60,000 nucleotides of DNA, taken from the NCBI RefSeq assembly GCF_963678635.1, contig NC_087063.1, positions 23,630,701 to 23,690,700 on the forward strand, given 5' to 3'. The DNA comes from Symsagittifera roscoffensis. Its lineage: Eukaryota > Xenacoelomorpha > Acoela > Convolutidae. The translations under genes were made by a program, and so were the position numbers. Positions 11,736 through 22,500 of the stretch are shown one piece after another. Position 1 is the first letter of the stretch; every line of letters begins with the position of its first letter. The notes under the pieces are model-generated. The model was not told where the DNA came from. It ran no database searches and worked only from the letters and a program-made list of their open reading frames with translations.

Positions 11736-12001
11736 CTACCGCTGGCTCCAATGGATTTGCTCGAAGCGTGGACAATTTTCTTCTTCGCTGCAATTCGTCT
11801 CACAGCCAGTTTCGTCTGGTTTTGCACTTTGTCGGCCGACACCTTGTAATTTGCCGAGATGTATTTGACGATCGCAGATTTGCTTGATCCTTTCTTGTCT
11901 TTCAGCTCTTTGATGGCATTTTTGATCATAGATTTGAGAGGTGGGTGCGCTGGTTTGGCTGCTGCCGGCATTTTGGCGGCCTTGGCAGGGGAAGTTGCCA
12001 T
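11630..12001 (-). CDS. Chimeric histone H1: globular domain fused to an acidic array-derived tail
   Basis: The frame is 123 codons from ATG 11,999-12,001 to TAA 11,630-11,632. Residues 1-20 are Ala/Lys/Pro-rich. About 20-88 form an H15 winged helix that runs to the family's usual ending, IGASGSF. A normal H1 then has a long lysine/alanine tail. Here the sequence becomes DERGIGALEVTANVDGEMD and ends ELSVFGFLLE, in the same frame as the acidic segment of the array modules. The fusion point lies at about 11,733. The globular domain should still bind nucleosomes, but without the basic tail that condenses linker DNA. A TATA box lies about 100 bp upstream. It could be an expressed novel H1 or a rearranged pseudogene, and RNA would decide. 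Confidence 0.6.
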   Translation of the reverse strand: MATSPAKAAKMPAAAKPAHPPLKSMIKNAIKELKDKKGSSKSAIVKYISANYKVSADKVQNQTKLAVRRIAAKKKIVHASSKSIGASGSFDERGIGALEVTANVDGEMDCTDYELSVFGFLLE

Positions 12002-12099
12002 TTTTTAGAGATTATGTTTTTGTCGAAATTATCGAAATAAAGTCTAAATTGTTTGTAGAGTGAAATTGAGCTGGATTAAAAGTGAACAAAATTGCTCAC

Positions 12100-12107
12100 T
12101 ATATATA
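12100..12107 (-). promoter_or_regulatory. TATA box of the chimeric H1
   Basis: TATATATA lies about 100 bp upstream of the ATG at 12,001. Its position matches the box of the left-edge copy. Confidence 0.5.
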
Positions 12108-13596
12108 CATTAGAGCTCAACCGGAACAAAAATTCACAACGGCATTTAAAAGAAACACAAAATGATCAAAATATTTACAGTTTTTGAAAACAAAAGTTCA
12201 AATTTACCAACTCTGGCATTAGATTTTCAATGTCTGAAAAATGGACGATTTAGATTAAAATAAACTCTATACGACGAAGTAAATATTAGTAGATTTCGAT
12301 ATGGAGGCAATGGACAAAAAAGCTTTCAAACGAAATGAACATCAAATTATTTATCTTTTGCGCTTTTTCAGTCATAATTTGACCTTTAGCGGGGTCTGAT
12401 TAGGTTCAAAGTTAATATACAAGCAGCTAAATTTCCCGAAACTCCGGTCAGGTAAGTTTTGTCCCTAAAAAGATGACTGTGAAAAAAGTAAACACGATTT
12501 TTATGATTTGGGTCTATATTTTTTTGACCAAGAAATTGGATAGAATGGACCAGAACAAATTTTTTTGAATTTTTAATCTCAATTTCTCGCCGATGTACAG
12601 ACTTCATCAAGAAAAAAACTGAAGAAGGCCTGACACAAATCACGCGTTGACCTCATGAATTGTTCAAATATTTACTGTTCCAAATGTTTACAGCCTCCGA
12701 AATCTGCCATTTTTTCATAATACTAACTTTTCTGAAATTTCCCAAAACTAAATGGTTTTCCTTTAAGACATCCTAGCTACTAACAATCTATGTGACCCAC
12801 TTTCTTGTGCATTAGTCAAAATTTTCATCAAATGTTCAGTAAAGCTATCATAGGAATTGACCAAAAGTCGCTATCTTTGAGCTTTTCTTATAGGAATCTT
12901 TCAAATTTATAGGCTCTAAGATTATTACAAGATAGGGTCTTTTGTAACAGAAAGTTGTCAGATATGGAACTTTTTGTAGGATTGTCATCCCGGTGTTTTT
13001 GATATGTTTTAGGATGTGGAGCTGTTTGGGGGTGCGGCTCATCAGTTAATACTCTAGAAAAAAGTTAAGAACTCATGTTTTTTTCCTTTTTGCCGAGATT
13101 GGTGGTTCTGTGAGTTAGTTCACAGAACTGACAACATTACTGAGTCCCATATCCGCCGAGGCAGATCGGTTGCTGGCTGAAGACTGATTCTAATATTTTA
13201 AGAATCAGATTTGCCGCAGCATCCGCAAAATTGCTGCTTTTCTTTGATTTTCTTTGCTGTTTTGGATACCAAAAACAAATAGCTAATACACTGTACCGCT
13301 CAAAATTGCTCCAAAAACAGGCGTAATTGCTGAATCCGAAAATGCATTTGCGGAATTCGGGACAGTTTGTGGAATCTAGAAACAAACAAAAAACATGTGG
13401 GAAGTGAAGGTGTGCTTTTGCCGACTCCGAAACTGTAACCGGAATTCTTAGTTTGTACGCGGTGTATTTGTCGGGTTTATTGTTTCCAAGTTCAAACCAA
13501 TTTTACGAAAGTTGACAGCCTATGAATTGCCAAGCGAGTATGCTTGCACCAACCTAAACTGCGGATATCTTCGCTGCTCGAATAAAACTTTGATAA
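12108..13596. other. Duplicated H1 upstream spacer, second copy
   Basis: No gene seen. It aligns with about 304-1,845 of the first unit and lacks the MITE, whose empty site is at 13,155-13,162. From about 13,463 to 13,596 it is unrelated to the first unit, so a replacement or deletion happened next to the fold-back element. Confidence 0.6.
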
Positions 13597-14280
13597 TTGT
13601 TCCGACTTTCGATACGAAAGTAACGGAATATTTATGCTCGGGGTGGGTTTTTTTTCTTCAGACAAATTTCGAATTTTTAACTAGCCATTTTTGACAAATT
13701 TTTTTTATATCATTCAAAAGATATTGTTATCTTGAGCTTAAATTTGAAAAGATATTTCACCTGTGATTATTTTTTGTAAAGTTATGAGAGTTTAAAAATT
13801 GCCATTTTGACCAATTTGGGACAATTAACGCGCGATATAATTCGCGCTATTAACGCGCGATATAATTCGCGCTATTAACGCGTAAGCGGAGATTTAATCC
13901 GTCTTATAAATCGTTCCAAATTGGTTGAACGAAGCTTATGTGCCATAATTGATTTGTTACAAGGAACGAAATCTATCTTTTTGTACTTTATATGGCGTGT
14001 GGGGGGATGATTTCCATAAAAAAATTTCAAATTTTAGAGAAAAAAAATCTTCGTTTCATATATTTCTTTAAATTTTTTTTCGTTTTTACTGCTGCTCCAT
14101 AAACCTTAAAAGGCAGTCGGAACATTCAGGGCATCGCCTTGATACGAGCATTTTTGTTTCTTTTTAAAAATTAAAATAAATTCATTCAAAATAGCCTTCA
14201 TCGCAGCTTTGTCAAATTAGAAGAGATAAGAACAAACCAAAACCGTTTGAATCATTTTGATAGTCCTAATACTGCAACAA
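13597..14280. mobile_element. Fold-back element, copy 2, right arm deleted
   Basis: It has the left arm (starting TTGTTCCGAC) and the spacer of the element at 2,037-3,227. It then jumps at CAACAA directly to the flank CATTAGGTCA that follows the right arm of copy 1. An inner stretch at about 13,828-13,880 (AACGCGCGATATAATTCGCGC) is duplicated in tandem here but single in copy 1. Confidence 0.7.
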
Positions 14281-16690
14281 CATTAGGTCAGTGTTCAAGT
14301 TTGAACTGATAATTTGAATTTTGAATCGTATGTGCAAATAATGCAACAAAATTGTACCGGTTGAAACATTCGAAATTGCTGATATTGAGTTCTCAAATCA
14401 AGCAGTTTCTTTTGTCACATCCAAAAAAGGTTTACAGGCTGGCATAAAATTAAAAGGAACTCTCTATAAAAGAAAAACAATAAGGCTAATTGGAAAACAC
14501 AAGAAACAAGGTAAATAGATCGAAATTAGACAGAGCTTACCAAGTCTATTGGTTGATGTCACTGAGTAAACTCGGCCATGCTAAAGAAGATTATCCATCT
14601 CGCATGCATTTATTGTGCTTTTGAGGATTTCTCTGAGGATTTCTCTGAAACGTTGTGCATGAGCGAAATGATCCAAGTGTCCAGCTCATCTTCGCTTTTC
14701 TGATGGCATCCCACTTTTCATCCTGCAAAAAACGAAAGATTAATGGCTTCTGAAAAGTCTCGAGTTTTTTCTGTTCAAAAAACTAACAGCCTCCTGTGGA
14801 TGACAAACCAATGGCATTTCTGGTTACTAGTTTTGCTGGAACCAAATTGAATGTGGGCTCTAGTTTTTTCTGATCCAGACAACGCATCTTTTTTGCCGAA
14901 AAGACCTAAAAATTGGCTAATTTGGGCAATATTACTCGCAAGATTGCAGCTAATTTCATGCTAAAATCCAAACACAAGGAATCAAGTGAAACTTTCTGTG
15001 AGAAAAATCACAATTGAAAGGAAAAAGAAAAAACCATGAAATCTTTTTTAGCAAGCTCAAATCAACAGCAAGTCCTCCCAGCGTATATCACGTTTTTATT
15101 AGAATTCATTCAGCAAAAGCATGTTTCATCGTGCAATCGAATTCCAAATAGTAGATGCGGAAGTTATCTTCAGCTAGCAAGATCCTAGCTAGTCCTAGCT
15201 ATCCTAATCTTTCCAAGCTCAGAAAACTCAGATCATTTGATGTTTCATGTCCCACAGTACCCTAGAGCTCGCTGACGAAACAAACTTTGCATTGGGACTC
15301 AAAAAGGCTCAATGATAATGACGATCTGGTTTTGTTTTTACTTTCCGAGCATGTTCAAAAAGACCATTGACTCCCTGTGCAGACATCTGGGGATGAACGT
15401 TAGCTGCTCTTTTTTTCCTGCTGATTACGGAAGAATCTTTTTGTGTTTGGAGCTTTTTGATGTTCCATGCTGCCTTTTTTGTCTGTTTTCCTTACTTGTC
15501 TGTCGCTAAAGATGGCGTTTCCGGGCAATCAGACTATTGATTCATTACACACCAATCGCAAATCATTGATGCAGCTACTAAAATTCCCAGCTGGAAGTTG
15601 TTGCATTAGCGTGAATTTGTTTGTTCACCCAAAAAGTTCTAAACATAATGACAGGTCTAACGAAAGATATATCAATTAACTAGATGACAAACTGCTTAGT
15701 TCTATGACTGAATGACTGCATTCTTGGTTGAATTGACCAATTACGTTTTCCCTGATGCAAAAATTGCTTCAACGATAAGGATTGTTATGGAATGCGTCAC
15801 TGATCTGGACCGCAAAAATTGAAGTGGTTCAAACAAAAAGAGTGGAAAATTTGTAAGCTATTGATGGACTCTAATCTTGATGACCCAATGAAATTTGGCT
15901 TTATCGATCAAATTGTGTTTGCTGAGTATTTGAGTGCGCTTAAATTTTGATGCGACCATATGGCCGCTAGATCTAAAGATTGAATCAGCTTCCATCTTCA
16001 CTCTTGTATCAAATTCTTTACTCAAGTAAAATGACGAAAACTGAAAGCTCATACTCTGTGCAATCCATCTCTCCATCTACGTTTGCAGTTACTTCCAAAA
16101 CCCTTGTGCCTCTGTCATCACACGCGTCAGCAGATACAGCAATATTATATGCACTGTCGACATCAGTAACTCCTTTTGGAGCACCCTGCAACCATTCGTT
16201 TCTCCGATGCAGGGCTACTCAGTACTTATTCGTGAATACCGACGCCACCGACATTTGGGCTTGTATAACCCTGTGGGAAAGGTTCGTTCGGCACCCTCCT
16301 TAATTCAAATTAAGGCCGTACCTCAACTTTACCAGCCAAATCTTTGCTACATGGATTGGTACATTTCTGCTTCACCAAATCCAAAACGGGCCATTTCCTA
16401 ATTATCGTTAAGTTGAAAAAATGCATGCCGAAAAGTACAAGGAGAAACATCTGGAGAGCACAATGTATCTCAGGGCAACAATGTCACCTAAAGACAGCAA
16501 GGAACATAAAAGCACGAGTCGGGAGATCTTTGTATCACAAATAGACTGTCAGCCGCAAAAATGATGTAGAGTCAGGCAATGCAGGCGATAGTTAGCCTTA
16601 TGGTGCATGTTGTTGTTGTCCAAGCATTTGTCATTTTCGGGGGCTAAAATGATGAAGACGAATCATCGGGGCTGAGCATAGAACAGACAG
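14281..16690 (+). repeat. Array module A, copy 3
   Basis: This is the second-unit counterpart of 3,228-5,640, with the same landmarks in the same order. Plus-strand open frames at 15,312-15,509, 15,467-15,679, 15,980-16,303 and 16,344-16,544 match those of copy 1 and break at similar points. Confidence 0.7.
16018..16190 (-). pseudogene. Array-encoded acidic segment, module A copy 3
   Basis: The minus-strand frame reads GVTDVDSAYNIAVSADACD, then DRGTRVLEVTANVDGEMD and ends VILLE-stop at 16,018-16,020. It differs from copy 1 by a few mostly conservative residues. The same upstream one-base gap as in copy 1 breaks the frame relative to module B. Confidence 0.45.
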
Positions 16691-18290
16691 CCTGTAATTA
16701 AAATTTGTCTCAAAATTTCAATCGGTGAGTTCAGCACAGCTTAAGTTTTTATTAGTCACCATCTCGATTCACCGAAAAGTTTCTGCTCCGATTTTCTTGT
16801 GACGTTCATAAATGTTTCGAAACCAACGGTTTAAATCACAGAAAAAATCTTGCCCACAACTCCCTGTGCTGGTTTTACATGAGCGAAAAGTTCCGTTGTC
16901 CAGCTCATGTTCGTTTTTTTGCTGGCAACATATCCCATGTTTCATCCAGCAAAGAACGCCAAGATTAATGGCTTCTAGAAAATCTTTTGTTTTTTCTGTT
17001 CAAAAAACTAACAGCACTTTTTTTTTCTGGTCAAGCCAACGCATCTTCTTCGCCGAAAAGATCTCAAAATTGGCTAATTTGGGTTATCTCACTCTGAAGA
17101 TTGCAGCTAATTTCATTCTTTAATCCAAACAGAAGGAATGAAGTGAAATTGTCTTTGAAAAAAATCACAATTGAAAGGAAAAACAAAAAACCATGAAATC
17201 ATCTTTAGCTAGCTTCGCAACAAGAGCAAGTCTTCCGAACGTATTTCACTTTTTATTAGAAGTCATTCAGCAAAAGCATGTTTCATCGTGCAATCGATTT
17301 CCAAATAGTTCATTTTTTGACGGAATGACTTAGTCTTGGTTGATTTGACGAATGACCTACTCGCTGATGCGAGACTTGCTTCACTGATAAAAATTTTTAT
17401 GTACTGCTTCACTGGTATGGACCGCAAAAATTGAAGTGCTTCAAACAAAAAGATTGGAAGATTTACAAGCCCTTGATGGACTCTAATCTTGATGATCCAA
17501 TTAAAACTGTATTTGAGTGCACTTCAATTTGATTCGGGCATTTGGCCGCTAAATGTAAGATATAAATCAGTTTTCATCTTCATTCTAGTAACAATTTCTT
17601 TGCTCAAGTAAAATATGGAAAACTGAAAGCTCATTTTCTGCGCTTTCCAGCTCTCCATCAACGTTTGCAGTGCCTTCCAACACCCATGTGCCTCTTTCAT
17701 CACTCGCTTCAGCGGGGACAGCAACATTATACGCACTGTTGTCATCGATAACCTCCTTTGGAGCACCCTCGTAATCATTCGTTTCTCCGATGCAGGCGCT
17801 ACTCAGTTTTTAATCGCAAGTATCGATGCCACCGGCATATGGGCTGGTATACCCATCTCCGTAACGTTCATTCGGCACACTCCCTTATTCAAATTCACGC
17901 TTTGCTTCAATATTACTAGCCAATTTTTTGCTACATAAATTCGTTTAATTTGGCATCACTATAACCAAATTCTCCATGGCCGTCGGCATTTCCTCATTAT
18001 CGTGAAGTTCAAAAAACCCATGACGAAAAATTTAAAGAGAAAAATTTTGGAGAATACAATGTCCCCCAGGGTAACAATGTCTCTTAATGAGAGCACGGAA
18101 TATGGAAGCACGAGGCGAGAGATCTCTGTTCCAAAATTAGACTGTCAGCCGCAAAAGGGATGTAGAGTCAGAGAACGCAAGGCGATAGTTAGCATTACCA
18201 GGCATGCTATGGTCCCAGCATTTGTCAATTTTGAGGGCGAAAGCGATGAAGACGAAACTTCTGAGCTAAGCATAGAACAGACAGCCTGTT
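16691..18290 (+). repeat. Array module B, copy 3
   Basis: It is homologous to 5,641-7,250, with a deletion near 17,015 that removes about 90 bp relative to copy 1. A plus-strand open frame of 97 codons (18,002-18,295) is the longest in any module but shows no codon-position bias when compared with module A, so it is not called a gene. Confidence 0.65.
17585..17809 (-). pseudogene. Array-encoded acidic segment, module B copy 3 (best preserved independent copy)
   Basis: The frame is 75 open minus-strand codons: LSSACIGETNDYEGAPKEV, then DDNSAYNVAVPAEASDERG, TWVLEGTANVDGELESAEN, and ELSVFHILLEQRNCY before a TAG. A TAA closes the frame immediately upstream and is shared with other module B copies, so this was probably one exon. 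Compared with module A copy 1 the codon-position counts are 11/4/14. No known domain was recognised. Confidence 0.5.
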
Positions 18291-19100
18291 TTTGACTTTT
18301 TAATCAAAATTTCAATTAGTGAGTTTAGCACAGCTTAAAACTTTAGTAGTCATCGGCTCAATTCACCGAAAAGCTTCTGCTCATTATTTCCTGTGACTAT
18401 AATAAATGTTTAGTAGTTTGCTTTTTTCTGGCAACATTTCCCATTGTTTATCCTGGCAACGAACGCCAAGATTAGTGGCTTCTAAAACACTTCGACAAAA
18501 ATTTAGCAGCACACTGTGGATGACAAACCAATGGCCTTTTTGGTTATTGATGTAGCTGGAACCAAATTGAATGTTTGTTATAATTTTTTTTTCTGATCAA
18601 GCCAACTCATTTTTGTGTCGGGAAAGACCTAAATTTTGACTAATTTGGGTAAGATCACTCATAAGATTGCAGCTAACTCCTTCTAAAATCTAAAAACAAT
18701 GAACCCAGTCAAATTTTTTTAAAGAAAAAATCACAATAAAAATTAATAAATAAATACCGTGAAGTCTTTTTTCAGCATGCTGAAGAACAAAAGCAAGCGA
18801 GTCAGAGTAAATTTCACTTTGGTGCTGGAAGCTTTTCAGCAAATGCCTGTTTTATCGTGCAATCGAGTTCCAAATGAAATCAAATACAAAAACCGGAGAG
18901 TTATGCAACGTTTTTTTATGGAATCAGTTTCTCGCATCGCCTAAAGATTTCTAGTCTAGCTGAGTGAACCAAATCAATATGTTAGTCAAATTAAAATAAT
19001 GTTTTGTGCAGAATCACACTTCAACTAAAAAACCTGAATTTGACGTAGCGCTGTCTCCCATTTGAGCTGGCAATGATTATACTTTTGACCACCAATCCTG
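18291..19100 (+). repeat. Array module C, copy 3
   Basis: It aligns with 7,590-8,418 and 9,831-10,657. It carries the short frame 18,759-18,944 (VKSFFSMLKNKSKRVRVNF), with compensating indels in the middle and the same SRIA-type ending. Confidence 0.65.
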
Positions 19101-20765
19101 CGTTTGAGACAGGCAAGCTGAGAATGGGATGAATGTACCAACCAAGAAATTGTTCAGGCGGTGCGATCCAGACAAGTGCGCAGCGCTACGCTTGCCAGAT
19201 TTAGCGCGCATTGATTTTCGTTCATCAGATGACGGCATGAGCTATTGAGTAAACTTGCGAACTTTTATTCAAAACAAAATCAGGGAACCCATGATCAGAA
19301 GGTTCAGATCACCTGATATTTCATGTCTCACAGTACCCTGGAGCTCGCTGACGAAACAAACTGTGCACTGGGACACAAAAAGGCTCAATGATGGTGACGA
19401 TCCGTTTTTGTTTTTACTTTCCGAGCATGTTCAAAAAGACCATTGACTCCCTGTGCAGACCTCCGGGGATGAACGTTAGCTGCTCTTTTTTACTGCTGTT
19501 TACAGAGGAATCTTTGTATGTTTGGAGCTTTTTGATGTTCCATGCTGCCTTTTTTTGTCTGTCTTCCTTATTTGTCTGTCGCTAAAGATGGCGTTTTCGG
19601 GCAATCAGACCATTTATTCATTACACACCAATCGCGAATTATTGATGCAGCTGCTGCAATTCCCAGCTGGAAGTTGTTGCATTAGCGTGAACTTGTTTGT
19701 TCACCCAAAAAGTTCTAAGATTAACAAAAGGTCTAACAAAAGACTGATTTGATATGATATAAATCAGTGAACTAGATGACAAACTGCTTAGTTTTTATGA
19801 CTGAATGACTTTAGTCTTGGTTGAATTGACCAATGACGTTTTTCCTGATGCAAAACTTGCTTCAATGATAAGGATTGTTATGGACTGCGTTACTGATGTG
19901 GACCGCAAAAATTGAAGTGGTTCAAACAAAAAGATTGGAAAGTTTATAAGCTTTTGATGGACTCTAATCTTGATGATCCAATGAAGTTTGGCTTTATCGA
20001 TCAAGTTGTGTTCGCTGAGTGTTTGAGTGCACTTAAATTGTGATGCAAGCATATGGCCGCTAGATCTAGAATTTAAATCAGCTTCCATCTTCATTCATGT
20101 ATCACTTTCTTTACTCAAGTAAAAAGCCGAAAACTGAAAGCTCATAATCTGTGCAATCCATCTCTCCATCAACGTTTGCAGTTACTTCCAAAGCCCTTAT
20201 GCCTCTTTCATCGCACGCCTAATAGCAATATTATATGCACTGGCGACATCAGTAATTCCTTTTGGAGCACCGTGCAACCATTCGTTTCTCCGATGCAGGC
20301 GCTACTCAGTACTTATTCGTGAATTCCGATGCCACCGACATTTGGGCTTGTATAACCCTGTGGGAAAGGTTCATTCGGCACCCTCCTTAATTCAAATTCA
20401 GGCCCTACCTCAACTTTACCAGCCAAATTATTGCTACATGGATTGGTATATTTCGGCTTCACCATATCCAAATTCGCCATGGCTGTCGGCATTTCCTAAT
20501 TATCGTGAAGTTGAAAAAATGCAATCAGAAAAGTACAACGAGAAACATCGGGAGAGCACAATGTACCTCAGGGCGGACCATAGAAGCAAGAGTCGGGAGA
20601 TCTTTGTTCCACAAATAGACTGTCAGCCGTAAAAGGATGTTTATTCAGGGAATGCTGGCGATAGTTAGCATTTGCATGCTGTTGTCCAAGCATTTGTAAA
20701 TTTCGGGGGCAAAATTGATGAAGACGAAGCATCGGAGCTGAGCATAGAAGAGACAACCTGTAATT
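19101..20765 (+). repeat. Array module A, copy 4
   Basis: It begins like copy 2 (GAGAATGGGATGAATGTACC) and continues through all module A landmarks. The acidic segment (about 20,100-20,280) has lost about 20 bp after GCACGCCT. The plus-strand frame 20,342-20,632 is open for 96 codons across a region interrupted in the other copies. Confidence 0.65.
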
Positions 20766-22500
20766 AAATTTGTATCAAAATTTCAATCAGTGAGTTCAGA
20801 ACAGCTTAAGTTTTTAGTAGTCACCGGCTCGATTCACCGAAAAGTTTCTGCTCATATTTTCTTGTGACGTTCATAAGTTTTTCGAAGTCAACGGTTTGAA
20901 TCACAGAAAAAATCTTGCCTACAATTCCCTGTGCTGGTTGTACATGAGCGAAACGAAACGCTGTCCAGCTCATGTTTGTTTTTTTTTGCTTGCAACATAT
21001 CCCATGTTTCATCCAGCAAAGAAAGCCAAGATTACTGGCTTCTAAAAAATCTCTTGGTTTTTCTGTTCAAAAAACTAACAGCACACTGTGGACAACAAAC
21101 CAATAGCCCTCCTGGTTACTGGTATTGCTGCAACCAAATTGAATGTTTGCTCTAGTTTTTTCTGATCAAGCCAACGCATCTTTCTTGCCAAAAAGACCTA
21201 AAAATTGGCTAATTTGGGCAAAATTACTCGCAAGATTGCAGCTACTTTCATTCTATAATCCAAACACAAGGAATCAAGTGAAACTTTTTTTTTGAAAAAA
21301 TCACAATTGAAAGGAAAAATAAAAAACCATGAAATGATTTTCGCAAGCTCCGAAAAAACAGCAAGCCTTCCCAGCGTAAGTTTTACTTTTTCATTAGAAG
21401 TCATTCGGCAAATGCGTGTTTAATCGTGCAATCGAATTCCAAATAGTCGATGCGGAAATTGTCTTCAGCTAGCACAACCCTAGCTAATCTTTGCTATTCT
21501 AGTCCTTCCTAGCTAAATTCAGACGATTCGGATCGCCTGATGGCTAATGTCCCATAGGACCCTGGATTTCGCTGACAAAACAAACTGTGCACTTAGACAC
21601 AAAAAGATTCAATGATGATGACGAGCCGTTTTTAATTTTAATATTCCAGCATGTTCAAAAAAGCTATCGAATCCCTGTTCAGACCTCTTGGTTTGAACGA
21701 TAGCTGCTCGTTTTTCCAATTCCTTCAGCTTATTTCAGAAGAAGTTTCAAACAAAAAGAGTGGAAAGTTTATAGGCTATTGATTGACGTTAACCTTGGCG
21801 ATCCAATTAAAACTGGCTTTTACGTTAAAATTGCGTTTGCCGAATATTTGTGTGCACTTTATTTGATGCGAGCATTTGGCCGCTAAACTGAAGTTAAAAT
21901 CAGCTTCCATCTTCATTCTAGTAACAGCTTCTTTACTTAGGTAAAATGTCGAAAACTGAAAGCTCATACTCTGTGCAATCCAGCTCTCCATCAACGTTTA
22001 ATGTTAATTCCAGTACCCTTGTGCCTCTGTCAACAGTCGCCTCAGCAGATACAGCAACAAGCAACATTAGGAACGAAAGGTTCATTCGGCACCCTCCCTA
22101 ATTCAAATTCAGGCCGTACCTCAACTTTACCAGCCAAATCTTTGCTACATGGATTGGTATATTTCGGCTTCACCATATCCAAAAGGGGCCATTTCCTAAT
22201 TATCGCGAAATTGAAAAAAATGCATGCCGAAAAGTACTAGGAGAAACATCTGGAGAGCACAATGTACCTCAGGGCAACAATGTCATTTAAAGACAGCACG
22301 GACCATGGAAGCACGCGTCGAAAGATCTTTGTTCCACAAGTAGACTGTCAGCCACAAAAAAGGGGTGTAGACTCAGAGAATACAGGCGATATTTAGCTTT
22401 ACGGTTCAAGCTGTTGTCTAAGCAATTGTCAATGTTAAGGACAAAAGTGATGCAGACGAAACATCAGAGCTAAGCATAGAACAGACAGCCTGTAATTAAC
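20766..22500 (+). repeat. Array module, divergent copy (A-like)
   Basis: It starts with the boundary motif near 20,785 and ends near 22,495 with ACAGACAGCCTGTAATTAA. It is more diverged and shorter than modules A and B. Its acidic-segment region (21,925-22,070) stops at GATACAGCAACAAGCAAC, where later module sequence is joined. Confidence 0.55.

Noticed and set aside
1-12001. A standard histone gene cluster
   Set aside because: Only H1 sequence is present. No H2A, H2B, H3 or H4 frame was found on either strand.
18002-18295. Plus-strand 97-codon frame in module B with an acidic end (ESDEDETSEL)
   Set aside because: It looks protein-like, but differences against module A are spread evenly over the codon positions and indels break it in other copies.
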